64,000 bases of DNA from Acidovorax carolinensis (GCF_002157145.1 NZ_CP021361.1:868001-932000); one strand, 5' to 3'; shown: positions 1-8,994, counted from the stretch's first letter. Program-made: numbers and translations. The notes: generated from the sequence alone by a model not told the origin.

Positions 1-2
1 TG

Positions 3-512
3 CGCGATGCCGTGCTGTCACTGTCGCTGTCGCAGGAGTTCGTGCGCCCGCTCTACCACTGGCGCACCTCGCGGCCGCACGAATACACGCAGTCCATGCT
101 CAACAGTCCCGGCGACGACAACGCCCTGTTCAAGGCCGGCCCGGCCCACGGCGCGCCGCCGCAAAACATCCGCCTGTCGGCCAATGACTACCTGCTCGAC
201 CACCTCGGGGGAGGCTTTGACCTGCTTTATTTCACTGAAGGCGCAGCCATGCCTGAGGCGCTTCAATCCGTGGTGAACGCCGCCCGCGCCAAGGGCGTGC
301 CGCTGCGCGTCACCGCCGTGGGCGCCGCTGCCCCGGTGGCCGGTGCCGACCAGACTCTGGCCGATGGGGACGGCCACTTCCGCGCGCGCTACGGCGTGCC
401 CGCCAGCGGCGCGGCCTATCTGCTGCGCCCCGACCAGCATGTGTGCGCCCGCTGGCTCACGCTCGATGCCACCCGCCTGCAGGCGGCCCTGAACCACGCA
501 TTGCCCCAGTAA
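3..512 (+). CDS. FAD-dependent aromatic monooxygenase, C-terminal part (truncated by window start)
   Basis: The reading frame is open from the first bases, so only the last ~169 residues are present. The tail contains a stretch reading GAAYLLRPDQHVCARW, typical of the C-terminal thioredoxin-like lobe of MhpA/PHBH-type flavin hydroxylases. The FAD-binding N-terminus lies outside the window. The stop is followed after 12 bases by a DUF2783 gene, then by VOC and fumarylacetoacetase genes, which places it in an aromatic ring-hydroxylation and cleavage operon. The substrate cannot be told from this fragment; a hydroxyphenyl acid is likely. Confidence 0.8.
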   Translation, partial: RDAVLSLSLSQEFVRPLYHWRTSRPHEYTQSMLNSPGDDNALFKAGPAHGAPPQNIRLSANDYLLDHLGGGFDLLYFTEGAAMPEALQSVVNAARAKGVPLRVTAVGAAAPVAGADQTLADGDGHFRARYGVPASGAAYLLRPDQHVCARWLTLDATRLQAALNHALPQ

Positions 513-524
513 GGAGACCGCACC

Positions 525-743
525 GTGTCCACCATATCTTCGTCCACGCCCGCAACGTCTTCGAACGCGCTCGGCATCGCCGGCCTCGAGCAGGTCTATG
601 ACCAGCTCGCCACCGCCATCGACCAGGCCGGTCCCGGCAAGGCCGAGCTGTTCCTCGTCAAGCTCGCGCTGCTCAACGCCCAGGCGCTGGGCGATGCCGA
701 GGTGTTTGGCCGCCATTTGCAGGCGGCCCTGCAAGACCTGTAA
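525..743 (+). CDS. DUF2783 domain-containing small protein
   Basis: A 72-residue protein matching the DUF2783 pattern: a helical segment reading LEQVYDQLATAID, then FLVKLALLNAQALGD and a C-terminal LQAALQDL. No catalytic motif, signal peptide or membrane segment is visible. This family is regularly found beside flavin monooxygenases of aromatic catabolism, as here, where it starts 13 bases after the monooxygenase stop. A role as a small partner of that enzyme is inference. Function is otherwise unknown. Confidence 0.8.
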   Translation: MSTISSSTPATSSNALGIAGLEQVYDQLATAIDQAGPGKAELFLVKLALLNAQALGDAEVFGRHLQAALQDL

Positions 744-786
744 TTTCCTTCAAAATTTGCCTTCCCCACGCCCCAAGGAGACCACC

Positions 787-1323
787 ATGCTGGTTCAGAA
801 AATTCACCACGTTGCCTACCGCTGCAAGGATGCCAAGCAGACCGTGGACTGGTACGTCAAGCACCTGGACATGAAGTTTGTGCTGGCCATTGCCGAAAAC
901 GAAGTGCCCTCCACCAAGGCCCCCGATCCCTACATGCATGTGTTCCTCGATGCCGGCAACGGCAATGTGCTGGCATTTTTCGAGCTGCCCGGCCAGCCGC
1001 CCATGGACCGCGACCACAACACCCCGGACTGGGTGCAGCACCTGGCGCTCAGCGTCGATTCGCTCGATACGCTGATCGCCACCAAGGCCCGCTTGGAGGC
1101 CGCCGGCATCGAAGTCGTCGGCCCCACCGACCACACCATCTTCAAGAGCATCTACTTCTTCGACCCCAACGGCCACCGCCTGGAGCTGGCCTGCGACATC
1201 GGCACGCCCGAGATGTACGCCAAGCTCGATGCGGTGAAGTGGGAGATGCTGCAGGAGTGGAGCGAAACCCGCCGCGCCCCCAAGCACGCCGCCTGGATGC
1301 ACGACGGCAGCATGGCGCAATGA
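787..1323 (+). CDS. VOC (glyoxalase/dioxygenase) superfamily protein
   Basis: A 178-residue protein made of two VOC beta-alpha-beta-beta-beta modules. Candidate metal ligands sit in the usual places: His8 (IHHVAY), Glu66 (FFELPG), His85 (VQHLALS) and Glu133 (HRLELA), the glyoxalase-type quartet, with DPNGHRLE as the classic second-module signature. The ATG at 787 follows an AAGGAG Shine-Dalgarno; the longer in-frame upstream extension overlaps the DUF2783 gene and was rejected. Position between a flavin hydroxylase and fumarylacetoacetase suggests a role in aromatic ring cleavage or intermediate isomerisation, but the reaction cannot be fixed from sequence. Confidence 0.85.
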   Translation: MLVQKIHHVAYRCKDAKQTVDWYVKHLDMKFVLAIAENEVPSTKAPDPYMHVFLDAGNGNVLAFFELPGQPPMDRDHNTPDWVQHLALSVDSLDTLIATKARLEAAGIEVVGPTDHTIFKSIYFFDPNGHRLELACDIGTPEMYAKLDAVKWEMLQEWSETRRAPKHAAWMHDGSMAQ

Positions 1324-1339
1324 CGCAGGGACGAACCGC

Positions 1340-2653
1340 ATGACGCTCCTGAACGAAACCCACGACCCGCTGCTGCGCTGCTGGCTGCCTTCGGCCCATG
1401 CGCAAGGCGCCGACTTTCCGATCCAGAACCTGCCGTTCGCGGTGTTCCGCCGCAAGGGCCGCACCGAGCCCTGGCGCGGCGGCGTGGCCATTGGCGACCA
1501 GATCATCGACCTGGCCGCGCTGGCCCGTGCGGGCGTGTTCTCGGGCCAGGCGGCGGTGGCCGTGCAGGCCGGTGCCGGTGACAAGCTCAACGCCTTGATG
1601 GCCCTGGGCCACGGCGTCTGGAACGCGCTGCGCCTGGCGCTGTCGCGCGCCCTGCGCGAAGGCGCGCCCGAGCAAGCCGCGCTGCAAGCCTGCCTGGTGC
1701 CCCAGGCCGAGGCCGAATACGACGTGCCCGCCCGCATTGGCGACTACACCGACTTCTACACCTCGTTGCACCACGCCACCAACATCGGCCGGCTGTTCCG
1801 CCCCGACAACCCGCTGATGCCCAACTACAAATGGGTGCCCATCGGCTACCACGGGAGGGCGTCCAGCATCGGGGTGTCGGGCCAGGCCTTTCCACGACCC
1901 AAGGGCCAGACCCTGCCGCCGGGCGCGCACACACCCTCGGTCGTGCCCAGCAAGCGACTGGACATCGAACTGGAACTGGGCATCTTCGTGGGCGAGGGCA
2001 ACGCCCAGGGCGACGCCGTGCCCATCACGGAGGCCGAGCAGCATGTGTTTGGCATCTGCCTGCTCAACGACTGGTCGGCCCGCGACATCCAGGCCTGGGA
2101 ATACCAGCCCCTGGGGCCCTTCCTGTCCAAGAACTTCGCCACCACCATTTCGCCGTGGATCGTGACGCTGGAGGCGCTCGCACCTTACCGTGTGGCCTTC
2201 ACCCGCCCCGAGGGCGACCCCGAGCCGCTGCCCTACCTCGACAGCCCCGCCAACCGTGCGGGCGGCGCGTTCGACATCCAGCTGCAGGTGGGCCTGCGCA
2301 CCCCGCGCATGGCAGCGGCCGGGCAGGGCGATGCCAGCATCTGCCGCACCAGCTACCGCCACGCCTACTGGACCGTGGCGCAGATGCTGACCCATCACAC
2401 CGTCAACGGCTGCAACCTGCAACCTGGCGACCTGCTGGGCAGCGGCACCCTGTCGGGCCCCACGCTGGACCAGGCGGGCGCGCTGATCGAGCTGACCACC
2501 GGCGGGAAGAACCCGCTGCAGCTGCCTGGCGGCGAGCAGCGCGTGTTCCTGGAAGACGGCGATTCGGTGGTGCTGCGCGGCTGGTGCGAGAAGCCCGGCG
2601 CGGCGCGCATCGGCTTTGGCGAGTGCTGGGGCACCGTGCTGCCTGCGCGCTGA
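1340..2653 (+). CDS. fahA: Fumarylacetoacetase
   Basis: A 437-residue protein with the full fumarylacetoacetate hydrolase architecture: an SH3-like N-terminal domain (about 15-110), then the mixed-beta catalytic domain. Visible signatures are FYTSLHHATNIGRLFRP, VPIGYHGRASSI, the metal-binding ELELGIFVG, and LLNDWSARDIQAWEYQPLGPF. It cleaves fumarylacetoacetate to fumarate and acetoacetate, the last step of homogentisate or gentisate-type degradation. It starts 16 bases after the VOC gene, so all four genes from the left edge look like one operon. No maleylacetoacetate isomerase follows; the next gene is nadC. Confidence 0.95.
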   Translation: MTLLNETHDPLLRCWLPSAHAQGADFPIQNLPFAVFRRKGRTEPWRGGVAIGDQIIDLAALARAGVFSGQAAVAVQAGAGDKLNALMALGHGVWNALRLALSRALREGAPEQAALQACLVPQAEAEYDVPARIGDYTDFYTSLHHATNIGRLFRPDNPLMPNYKWVPIGYHGRASSIGVSGQAFPRPKGQTLPPGAHTPSVVPSKRLDIELELGIFVGEGNAQGDAVPITEAEQHVFGICLLNDWSARDIQAWEYQPLGPFLSKNFATTISPWIVTLEALAPYRVAFTRPEGDPEPLPYLDSPANRAGGAFDIQLQVGLRTPRMAAAGQGDASICRTSYRHAYWTVAQMLTHHTVNGCNLQPGDLLGSGTLSGPTLDQAGALIELTTGGKNPLQLPGGEQRVFLEDGDSVVLRGWCEKPGAARIGFGECWGTVLPAR

Positions 2654-2761
2654 CGTCACGGCCCGGGGACGGCGCAGGGGCGCCCTCTGTGCCCGCACCG
2701 GGCCGGGCGCCAAGCCCTTGCATGGACGCTGTCCGGGCCAATGCCGCTATGCTTGCCGCCC

Positions 2762-3643
2762 ATGACATATTTGACAGATCACTCCACAGACGAGACTGTG
2801 GTCGCCCTTGCCCGCGCTGACGTGGCCCGCGCCCTTGAAGAAGACGTGGGCAGCGGCGACCTCACCGCTGGCCTGATCGACCCCCAGCGCCGCACCCGTG
2901 CGCGCATCCTGGCCCGCGAAGCCGCCGTGATCTGCGGCGCGCCCTGGGCCGAGGCCGCGTTGCGTGCGCTCGACCCTTCCGTGCAGCTGACCTGGCGCGT
3001 GGCCGAGGGCCAGCGCTGCGCTCCCGACCAGGTGGTTCTGGAGATAGAGGGCAATGCGCGCGCGCTGCTTAGCGCCGAGCGCACCGCGCTCAACTTTCTG
3101 CAACTGCTGAGTGCCGTGGCCACCAAGACCGCCACCTACGTGGACGCCGTGCGCGGCACCCGGGCGCACATCGTGGACACCCGCAAAACCCTGCCCGGCC
3201 TGCGCCTGGCGCAAAAATACGCCGTGCGCGTGGGTGGGGGCACCAACCACCGCATCGGCCTGCACGATGCCGTGCTCATCAAGGAAAACCACATCGCCGC
3301 GGCGGGTGGTGTGACGGCGGTGCTGCGCGCTGCAGAGAAGGCGGCAGCGCAGGCGAAGTTCATCGAGATCGAGGTGGAAACGCTGGAACAGCTCGCCGAG
3401 GCGCTGGATGCCGGGGCGAAAATGGTGCTGCTGGACAACATGCCGCTGCCCATGCTGCGCGAGGCCGTGCGCATCAATGCGGCGCATCCGGGTGGTGGTG
3501 CGATTCTGGAAATCTCGGGCGGCGTCACGCTGGCAGGTCTGCGCGAACTGGCCGAAACCGGCGTGGACCGCATCTCCATCGGCACCCTCACCAAGGACGT
3601 GAAGGCCACCGATTTCTCGATGCGTTTGCAGGAGCTGTCATGA
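2762..3643 (+). CDS. nadC: Nicotinate-nucleotide pyrophosphorylase (carboxylating)
   Basis: A 293-residue quinolinate phosphoribosyltransferase, which turns quinolinate and PRPP into nicotinate mononucleotide in de novo NAD synthesis. Signatures include [12 protein letters not shown] near the N-terminus, DTRKT at 139-143 and [16 protein letters not shown], with the C-terminal [21 protein letters not shown] prefer the ATG at 2762 because homologues start close to a TDH-type N-terminus; an upstream in-frame ATG at 2741 would add seven unsupported residues. The stop overlaps the nadA start by four bases (ATGA), so the two genes are translationally coupled. Confidence 0.93.
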   Translation: MTYLTDHSTDETVVALARADVARALEEDVGSGDLTAGLIDPQRRTRARILAREAAVICGAPWAEAALRALDPSVQLTWRVAEGQRCAPDQVVLEIEGNARALLSAERTALNFLQLLSAVATKTATYVDAVRGTRAHIVDTRKTLPGLRLAQKYAVRVGGGTNHRIGLHDAVLIKENHIAAAGGVTAVLRAAEKAAAQAKFIEIEVETLEQLAEALDAGAKMVLLDNMPLPMLREAVRINAAHPGGGAILEISGGVTLAGLRELAETGVDRISIGTLTKDVKATDFSMRLQELS

Positions 3644-4758
3644 ACACCACCATCACCCTCAAGGAAGTCGATTACGAGCAGCCCGAAGGCGGCGGGGTGT
3701 GCGCTACCCGCCATGCCTGGGCGCGTGTGCCCCCCGAGCTGTCGCAGGATGAGCGCGCAGCACTCAAGGACAAGATCCGCCGCCTGCTCAAGGAAAAGAA
3801 CGCGGTCATGGTGTCGCACTACTACGTGCACCCCGACCTGCAGGACCTTGCCGAGGAAACCGGCGGTATCGTCAGCGACTCGCTGGAGATGGCGCGCTTT
3901 GGCCGCGACCACGCCGCGCAAACGCTGGTGGTGAGCGGCGTGCGCTTCATGGGCGAGACGGCCAAGATCCTCTCGCCCGAGAAAACCGTGCTCATGCCCG
4001 ACCTCGACGCCACCTGCTCACTCGACCTGGGCTGCCCCATCGAAGAATTCAGCGCGTTTTGCGACGCGCACCCCGACCGCACCGTGGTGGTGTACGCCAA
4101 CACCAGCGCCGCCGTGAAGGCGCGGGCCGACTGGCTGGTCACATCGAGCTGCGCGCTCGACATCGTGCGCGCCCTCAAAGATCAGGGCCAGAAGATCCTG
4201 TGGGCGCCCGACCGGCACCTGGGCGACTACATCCGCCGCGAAACCGGCGCCGACATGGTGATGTGGAACGGCGCCTGCATCGTGCATGACGAGTTCAAGG
4301 CGCTGGAGCTGGAGCTGCTCAAAAAAGAGCACCCGCAGGCCAAGGTGCTGGTGCACCCCGAAAGCCCGGCCGACGTGATTGCCCTGGCCGACGCCGTCGG
4401 CTCCACCTCCGGCATTCTGAACGCCGCGCGCACCATGGACGCCCGCGAGTTCATCGTGGCCACCGACAACGGCATGATGCACAAGCTGCGCACGCTGAAC
4501 CCCGGCAAGGTCTTTTACGAGGCCCCCACCGCCGGCAACAGCGCCACCTGCAAAAGCTGCGCCCATTGCCCCTGGATGGCCATGAACGGCCTGGCCGATG
4601 TGGCCCGCGTGCTGGAGACCGGCGCCAATGCCATCCAGGTGGACCCCGCCATCATCCCGCGCGCGCGCCAGCCCATCGACCGCATGCTGGCGTTCACGGC
4701 CGCGCTGAAAAGCGGCCATCCCACCAGCGGCCTGGTGCCCAACATCGGCGCCGCCTGA
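3640..4758 (+). CDS. nadA: Quinolinate synthase NadA
   Basis: A 372-residue [4Fe-4S] enzyme condensing iminoaspartate (from NadB) with dihydroxyacetone phosphate to give quinolinate. The three cluster cysteines are recognisable in [23 protein letters not shown] and the C-terminal [13 protein letters not shown]; the active-site strand [10 protein letters not shown] is near residue 53. It overlaps nadC by four bases. The downstream gene queD faces it, about 20 bases away. The partner nadB lies 4.7 kb away on the other strand. Confidence 0.96.
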   Translation: MNTTITLKEVDYEQPEGGGVCATRHAWARVPPELSQDERAALKDKIRRLLKEKNAVMVSHYYVHPDLQDLAEETGGIVSDSLEMARFGRDHAAQTLVVSGVRFMGETAKILSPEKTVLMPDLDATCSLDLGCPIEEFSAFCDAHPDRTVVVYANTSAAVKARADWLVTSSCALDIVRALKDQGQKILWAPDRHLGDYIRRETGADMVMWNGACIVHDEFKALELELLKKEHPQAKVLVHPESPADVIALADAVGSTSGILNAARTMDAREFIVATDNGMMHKLRTLNPGKVFYEAPTAGNSATCKSCAHCPWMAMNGLADVARVLETGANAIQVDPAIIPRARQPIDRMLAFTAALKSGHPTSGLVPNIGAA

Positions 4759-4777
4759 GCGGGGCGGGCGGGGCAGG

Positions 4778-5155
4778 TCAGGCCTGGGGTGGTGTCAGGT
4801 CGAGGGTGCAGCCGTCCCCCAGCGCTTCGCGCCACACCCGCACCCGGCTTGGCGGCGGTTGCATGCCCGACAGTTGCTGGGCGATGAAGGCGCACAGGTT
4901 CTCCAGCGTGGGCGTGCCCAGCCCCGGCACTTCGTCGAGCAGGTGGTGGTCGAGCTGCTCGCGCACCACGGCGAGGCGCTGGCGCAGGAAACCCAGGTCG
5001 ATCACCATGCCATTGGCGGGGTTGCGCGGGCCCTGCACCCACACCTCGGCGTGGTAGGTGTGGCCGTGCACGCGGCGGCTGCCTTCGGCCTCGATCTCGC
5101 GTTGCAAGGTATGGGCGGCATCAAAGAAAAAACGCTGGCTGACGGTGAATTGCAT
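4778..5155 (-). CDS. queD: 6-carboxy-5,6,7,8-tetrahydropterin synthase
   Basis: A 125-residue T-fold enzyme that makes 6-carboxytetrahydropterin from dihydroneopterin triphosphate in queuosine synthesis. Zinc-binding histidines appear in FDAAHTL and HGHTYH, with the catalytic HHLLDEVPGLGTPTLENL region following. It lies just downstream of queE on the same strand with a gap of about 20 bases, so the pair is an operon for two consecutive steps of 7-deazaguanine formation. Confidence 0.93.
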   Translation of the reverse strand: MQFTVSQRFFFDAAHTLQREIEAEGSRRVHGHTYHAEVWVQGPRNPANGMVIDLGFLRQRLAVVREQLDHHLLDEVPGLGTPTLENLCAFIAQQLSGMQPPPSRVRVWREALGDGCTLDLTPPQA

Positions 5156-5174
5156 GGGGTGCGAACAATGGGAC

Positions 5175-5813
5175 CTATCGGATGCCGGTGAGCTTGTGGG
5201 TCTGCAGGCTCAGGCGCCAGGCGGGTCGTTGCAGGCACAGATCGATGCACAGCGCGATGTGGCGGGCCTGGTCGGGCCCGTCCATGGGCTGCAGAAAGCG
5301 GTGCAGGAACTGGCCGGTGGTTTCCAGCACATCCAGGTCCAGCCCCGGCTGCGGCCACACCACTTTCAACTCCTGCCCCTGGCGCTGCACCCAGTCGGCG
5401 CCGGCCTTGGGGCTCACGCACAGCCAGTCGATGCCTTGCGGGGCCGCCACGGTGCCATTGGTCTCGACGGCGATGCGAAAGCCCTGTGCATGCAGGGCCT
5501 CGATCAGCGCGACATCCACTTGCAGCAGCGGCTCGCCGCCCGTCAGCACCACCAGCCGGTGGTGTGCGTCGTCCGCAGGCCACAGGGCGGCAATCTGGCG
5601 CGCGAGGGTCGGCGCGTCGGCAAACTTGCCACCCAGGGTGCCGTCGGTGCCCACAAAATCGGTATCGCAAAAGCGGCAGATGGCGGTGGCGCGGTCCTGT
5701 TCGCGGCCGCTCCAGAGGTTGCAGCCCGCAAAACGGCAGAACACGGCCGGGCTGCCCGCCTGGCCGCCTTCGCCTTGCAGGGTGTAGAAAATTTCCTTGA
5801 CGGAGTAAGTCAT
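5175..5813 (-). CDS. queE: 7-carboxy-7-deazaguanine synthase (radical SAM)
   Basis: A 212-residue radical SAM enzyme converting carboxytetrahydropterin to 7-carboxy-7-deazaguanine. The cluster motif is not the standard CX3CX2C but C31-X14-C46-X2-C49, the extended variant known from the Burkholderia multivorans enzyme. Also seen are the N-terminal FYTLQGEG signature and VVLTGGEPLLQ. The start MTYSVKEI at 5813 matches the family; the open frame continues to 5912 but that extension has no family character. It is divergent from pabB and upstream of queD. Confidence 0.93.
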   Translation of the reverse strand: MTYSVKEIFYTLQGEGGQAGSPAVFCRFAGCNLWSGREQDRATAICRFCDTDFVGTDGTLGGKFADAPTLARQIAALWPADDAHHRLVVLTGGEPLLQVDVALIEALHAQGFRIAVETNGTVAAPQGIDWLCVSPKAGADWVQRQGQELKVVWPQPGLDLDVLETTGQFLHRFLQPMDGPDQARHIALCIDLCLQRPAWRLSLQTHKLTGIR

Positions 5814-5951
5814 TGAGTCGGGTGCTGAGCGGCGAGCGGGGTGGGGGATTATCTTCGCTTGTACCAGAGACCGCTTTTTTGGCCGGCATGCAATGCCTTG
5901 CAGGCGGGGCATTGGGCTACGATGCCGCGCGTGCTGTGGCTGCCATCAATC

Positions 5952-6008
5952 CTTTTTTCAAAGCTGTTTGCGCTGATTCTGCATGCCCTGGAGGCCCATT
6001 TGGTTCCA
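5952..6008 (+). repeat. Diverged copy of the palindromic AGCGCTT repeat, upstream of pabB
   Basis: The segment aligns loosely with the repeat family described at 52150: AAGCTGTTTGCGCT, a short loop, then GCCCTGGAGGCCCATTTGG in place of the usual right arm and tail. The arms no longer pair well. If this is a copy, the GGAGG that seems to serve as ribosome-binding site for the TTG start at 6000 derives from the repeat. Recognition rests on tail similarity, so this is tentative. Confidence 0.35.
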
Positions 6009-7787
6009 ACCGCACTGATCGATTTTGCCGACCCGAACGACCCCGGTGCGCCGCGTCTGCGCCATGCCTTTGGCACGCCGCGCGCCTTGCTGGTGGCGCG
6101 CGAGCCGGCGCAGGTGCGCGCGGTGCTGGACGCCGTGCAGGCCGCCGCCGAGGGCGGCGCCTGGTGCATCGGCGCGCTGCGCTACGAAGCCGCGCCGGCC
6201 TTTGATGCCGCCTTGCAGACCCACCCCGCCGATGGCCCGCTGGCCTGGTTTGCCATCCATGACGAAGCGCTGCCCTGGCCCGGTGCCGAGCCGCCGCCCC
6301 AGGATGCGCCCACGCTGAACTGGCACCACTTGCCGGGGCGCGCGCAGTTTGATGCGGCCCTGGCCGCCATCCACCAGGCCATCGCCCGGGGCGAGTATTA
6401 CCAGGTCAACTACACGGAACAGACCGTTGCCACCGTGCAGGGCGGCGGGCCGCAATCGGTCCGCGCCCTGTTTGCGGCCCTGCAGCGCGCGCAGCCGGGC
6501 GGTTACGCGGCCTTCCTCGACATGGGCGACGAGCAGGTGCTCAGCGTCTCGCCCGAATTGTTTTTCGACTGGCACAGCGGGCCGGGCGGTGGTGAAGCCG
6601 GCCACATTCTCACCCGCCCCATGAAAGGAACGGCGCCGCGCGGTGCCTCGCCAGCGCAGGATGCCGCCCACGCCGCCGCACTGCGCGCCTCGCCCAAGGA
6701 GCGCGCCGAGAACGTGATGATCGTCGACCTGCTGCGCAACGATCTCTCGCGCATTGCCGAGCCGTTCAGCGTGCGGGTGCCCCGGCTGTTCCACACCGAG
6801 GCGCTGCCCGCCGTGTGGCAGATGACGTCGGACGTGCAGGCGCGCACGCGGCCCGGCACCTCGTTGTCCGAGGTGTTTGCTGCCCTGTTCCCCTGCGGCT
6901 CGGTCACGGGTGCGCCCAAGGTGCGCGCCATGCAGGCCATTCACGCGCTGGAGCCGGGCCCGCGCGGCATCTACTGCGGTGCCATCGGCGTGGTGCGGCC
7001 CGACGACCGGGGCGGTGTCCGCGCCACCTTCAACGTGCCGATCCGCACGGTGGAGCTGCGGGACGGCCAGGCACGCTGCGGCATTGGCAGCGGCATCACC
7101 TCGGGCGCCACGGCCGACGCCGAGTGGAGCGAATGGCGCCACAAGCGCGCTTTTGTAGAACGCGCCAGCGCACCGTTTGATCTGCTCGAAACCTTGGCGC
7201 TGGTGGACGGCCAGTTCCGCCACCGGGCCGAACACCTGGCGCGCCTGGAGGGCGCGGCTGTGCATTTCAACGTGCCGTTTGACGCCGCTGCCGTGCAGAC
7301 CAGCCTGCAGGCGCTGGCGGACAGCCACCCCACGGGGGCCTGGCGCGTGCGCCTGCTGCTGGACGGGCGCGGCCAGCCCCGCGCCGAAGCCTTTGCCCTG
7401 CAACCCACCCCCGAGCCTGTGCGCCTGCAACTGGCGCGTCGGCCGCTGTCAGAGGCCCATGGCGAATTCGTGCGCTACAAGACCACGCGCCGCGCGCATT
7501 ACGCCGCGCTGGCGCCCACCACGCCCGGGGTGTTCGACACCGTGCTGTGGAACGAAGCGGGCGAGATCACCGAAACCACGTTCGGCAGCATTGCCATGCT
7601 GCTGGACGGCCGCTGGGTGACGCCGCCGCTGGCCTGCGGCCTGCTGCCCGGCGTGGGCCGCGCCGTGGCCCTGCGCGAGGGGCGCCTGACCGAGGCCGTG
7701 GTGCGCGTGCAAGACCTGCCGCGCGTGCAGGCCTGGGCGTTTGTCAACAGCCTGCGCGGCTGGCTGGCCGCCGAATTGGTGCCATAA
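6000..7787 (+). CDS. pabB: Aminodeoxychorismate synthase component I fused to aminodeoxychorismate lyase (PabB-PabC)
   Basis: A ~595-residue two-domain enzyme for p-aminobenzoate (folate) synthesis. Residues 1 to about 395 are a chorismate-binding domain: GEYYQVNYTEQ, RPMKGTAPRGA with the PIKGT-type Lys209, LLRNDLSRIAEPFSVRVPRLF, and a GIGSGITSGATADAEWSEW ending. Residues ~400-595 are a PLP-dependent lyase of the PabC/BCAT fold with candidate Schiff-base Lys494 (RYKTTRR). The start is uncertain. I chose TTG at 6000, five bases after GGAGG; an ATG at 5922 is in frame and would add 26 residues without family character. The glutamine amidotransferase PabA is not nearby. Confidence 0.9.
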   Translation: MVPTALIDFADPNDPGAPRLRHAFGTPRALLVAREPAQVRAVLDAVQAAAEGGAWCIGALRYEAAPAFDAALQTHPADGPLAWFAIHDEALPWPGAEPPPQDAPTLNWHHLPGRAQFDAALAAIHQAIARGEYYQVNYTEQTVATVQGGGPQSVRALFAALQRAQPGGYAAFLDMGDEQVLSVSPELFFDWHSGPGGGEAGHILTRPMKGTAPRGASPAQDAAHAAALRASPKERAENVMIVDLLRNDLSRIAEPFSVRVPRLFHTEALPAVWQMTSDVQARTRPGTSLSEVFAALFPCGSVTGAPKVRAMQAIHALEPGPRGIYCGAIGVVRPDDRGGVRATFNVPIRTVELRDGQARCGIGSGITSGATADAEWSEWRHKRAFVERASAPFDLLETLALVDGQFRHRAEHLARLEGAAVHFNVPFDAAAVQTSLQALADSHPTGAWRVRLLLDGRGQPRAEAFALQPTPEPVRLQLARRPLSEAHGEFVRYKTTRRAHYAALAPTTPGVFDTVLWNEAGEITETTFGSIAMLLDGRWVTPPLACGLLPGVGRAVALREGRLTEAVVRVQDLPRVQAWAFVNSLRGWLAAELVP

Positions 7788-7790
7788 ACT

Positions 7791-7852
7791 TCAGGTTGTT
7801 TTGGTATAGGGCGCCTATCTGGCAAGCGCTTGTAGCTATGTTTTCGATAGTT
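7791..7852 (-). repeat. Palindromic AGCGCTT-type repeat, pabB-DTW gap
   Basis: Read on the minus strand: ATAGCTACAAGCGCTT, a six-base loop, TAGGCGCC and a tail resembling CCAAAAC. This is the same element as at 52150 and 12029, with a decayed right arm. It fills most of the 120-base gap between two convergent genes and so could also act as a weak transcription stop. Confidence 0.6.
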
Positions 7853-7906
7853 TTTTCGGCGACCCAGCGGTTTGCCATTGCGATGGCTTTGCCGCCCATG
7901 CCGCCG

Positions 7907-8554
7907 CTACCGGCCCTGCCAGGCCGCTTGCTGTGCCACAAACCCGTCGAAGGCGCTGAGCAGGGGCTCGAACGGTTCGGCGCTGCCTTCAAGCTGCGCC
8001 AGCGCGGCGCAGGTGGCCTCCAGCGTCGAAAGCTGGTGCGGCTGGCGTGCCGCGCGGATGCGGTAGCGCGAGGCCGGCAGTTCGCGCAGCGGCAGGCGCG
8101 GCAGCTGCTGCAGCAACGGGTTCAGGTGCAGCATCTTGCGGCTTTTGCGCCAGGTGCCGTCCAGCACCACCAGGCGCAGCCGCTCTGGTGTTTGCAGCCA
8201 GGCCGGGTCCAGCGGTGGTGGGGTGGCAATGCCCAGGGCAGCGCCTTGCGGGGCCTCGGGGTAAAGCAGCAAGGCGTGGCGCGGGGGATCTGTTGCGTCT
8301 GTTGCTTCAAAGGGCGCGGTCAGCCATTGCTGCAACGTGCTCGCGTCTAACCGTTCGCCCGTCACCATGCGGCTGTGCGGCAGGCACAGGTGCAGCAGCC
8401 GGGCCGTGCCCTTGGCCTCGTGCACTTCCAGCGGGTGCTGCAGGATCAGCACTTCGGTGCGGTGCGCCACGGGCGTGGCCCAGCGGCAGATGCAGGCGCT
8501 GGGCGGGCGCAGGCAGGCGGGGCAGCGCGGGCGGCTGGCGCTGGGCGGTGTCAC
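7907..8554 (-). CDS. DTW domain-containing protein (tRNA-uridine aminocarboxypropyltransferase family)
   Basis: A 215-residue protein with an N-terminal zinc-ribbon-like CPAC...CIC (Cys11, 14, 21, 23) and the family-defining D-x-T-W motif at 132-135, followed by KSRKM. The family (TapT/YfiP, TuaA) transfers the aminocarboxypropyl group of SAM to uridine in tRNA, forming acp3U. The conserved LLYPEAPQG and ASRYRIR stretches are also present. It stands alone on the minus strand, convergent with pabB and flanked by two repeat copies. Confidence 0.85.
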   Translation of the reverse strand: MTPPSASRPRCPACLRPPSACICRWATPVAHRTEVLILQHPLEVHEAKGTARLLHLCLPHSRMVTGERLDASTLQQWLTAPFEATDATDPPRHALLLYPEAPQGAALGIATPPPLDPAWLQTPERLRLVVLDGTWRKSRKMLHLNPLLQQLPRLPLRELPASRYRIRAARQPHQLSTLEATCAALAQLEGSAEPFEPLLSAFDGFVAQQAAWQGR

Positions 8555-8616
8555 TATAAAAAAAGGAGCTGCAAGCGCTTGCTGTATAAGCGCTGCAGCC
8601 CTGTTTGGTTTAAAAA
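8551..8616 (+). repeat. Palindromic AGCGCTT-type repeat, between DTW gene and isomerase gene
   Basis: GAGCTGCAAGCGCTT, a six-base loop, then TAAGCGCTGCAGCCC and a TTTGGTTT tail. The arms are a near-perfect inverted repeat of about 12 bases. It lies upstream of the DTW gene and downstream of the isomerase gene. Confidence 0.75.
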
Positions 8617-8634
8617 AGCGGCGATGCGGGAGGC

Positions 8635-8994
8635 TTACAGCCGCTCTTTGACGTAGGAGCCGCGGTCCATGTCGACGATTTCCACGCTGAGCTGCACCAT
8701 CACGCCCGCTGGCTTGGGCGACAGGCGGCGCAGCACCTCGGCAATGCGCTCGGACAGGTCTTTCTTGGCCTCGGGCGTGCGGCCCGACAGCAGGCGCAGC
8801 TGCGCGTGCACAAAGGCGCGGTTGGCGGGGGCGGTGCCCACTTCAAAGCTGTCCACCAGCACGAAGCGGCTTTTGAGGTCGGCCTCGTCCAGCACTTCGG
8901 GGCTGCTGGTGACGGCCTGGTTCAGCTCGGTCAGGGCTTGCGCCTCGGGGAAACCGGCAAGGTTTTGCGAGTATTCGACGATCAGGTGGGGCAT
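8635..8994 (-). CDS. 5-carboxymethyl-2-hydroxymuconate delta-isomerase family protein
   Basis: A 119-residue tautomerase-superfamily protein. After methionine removal the N-terminus is Pro (MPHLIVEYSQN), the catalytic base of this family. The family member HpaF/HpcD isomerises 5-carboxymethyl-2-hydroxymuconate in homoprotocatechuate degradation, but no other genes of that pathway are nearby. It lies downstream of panD in the same direction, so the true substrate is open. Confidence 0.82.
   Translation of the reverse strand: MPHLIVEYSQNLAGFPEAQALTELNQAVTSSPEVLDEADLKSRFVLVDSFEVGTAPANRAFVHAQLRLLSGRTPEAKKDLSERIAEVLRRLSPKPAGVMVQLSVEIVDMDRGSYVKERL

Noticed and set aside
2741..2761. Upstream ATG extension of nadC
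   Set aside because: The extra seven residues do not resemble NadC N-termini.
5814..5912. Longer queE N-terminus
   Set aside because: The added 33 residues lack family similarity and would push translation into the divergent pabB control region.
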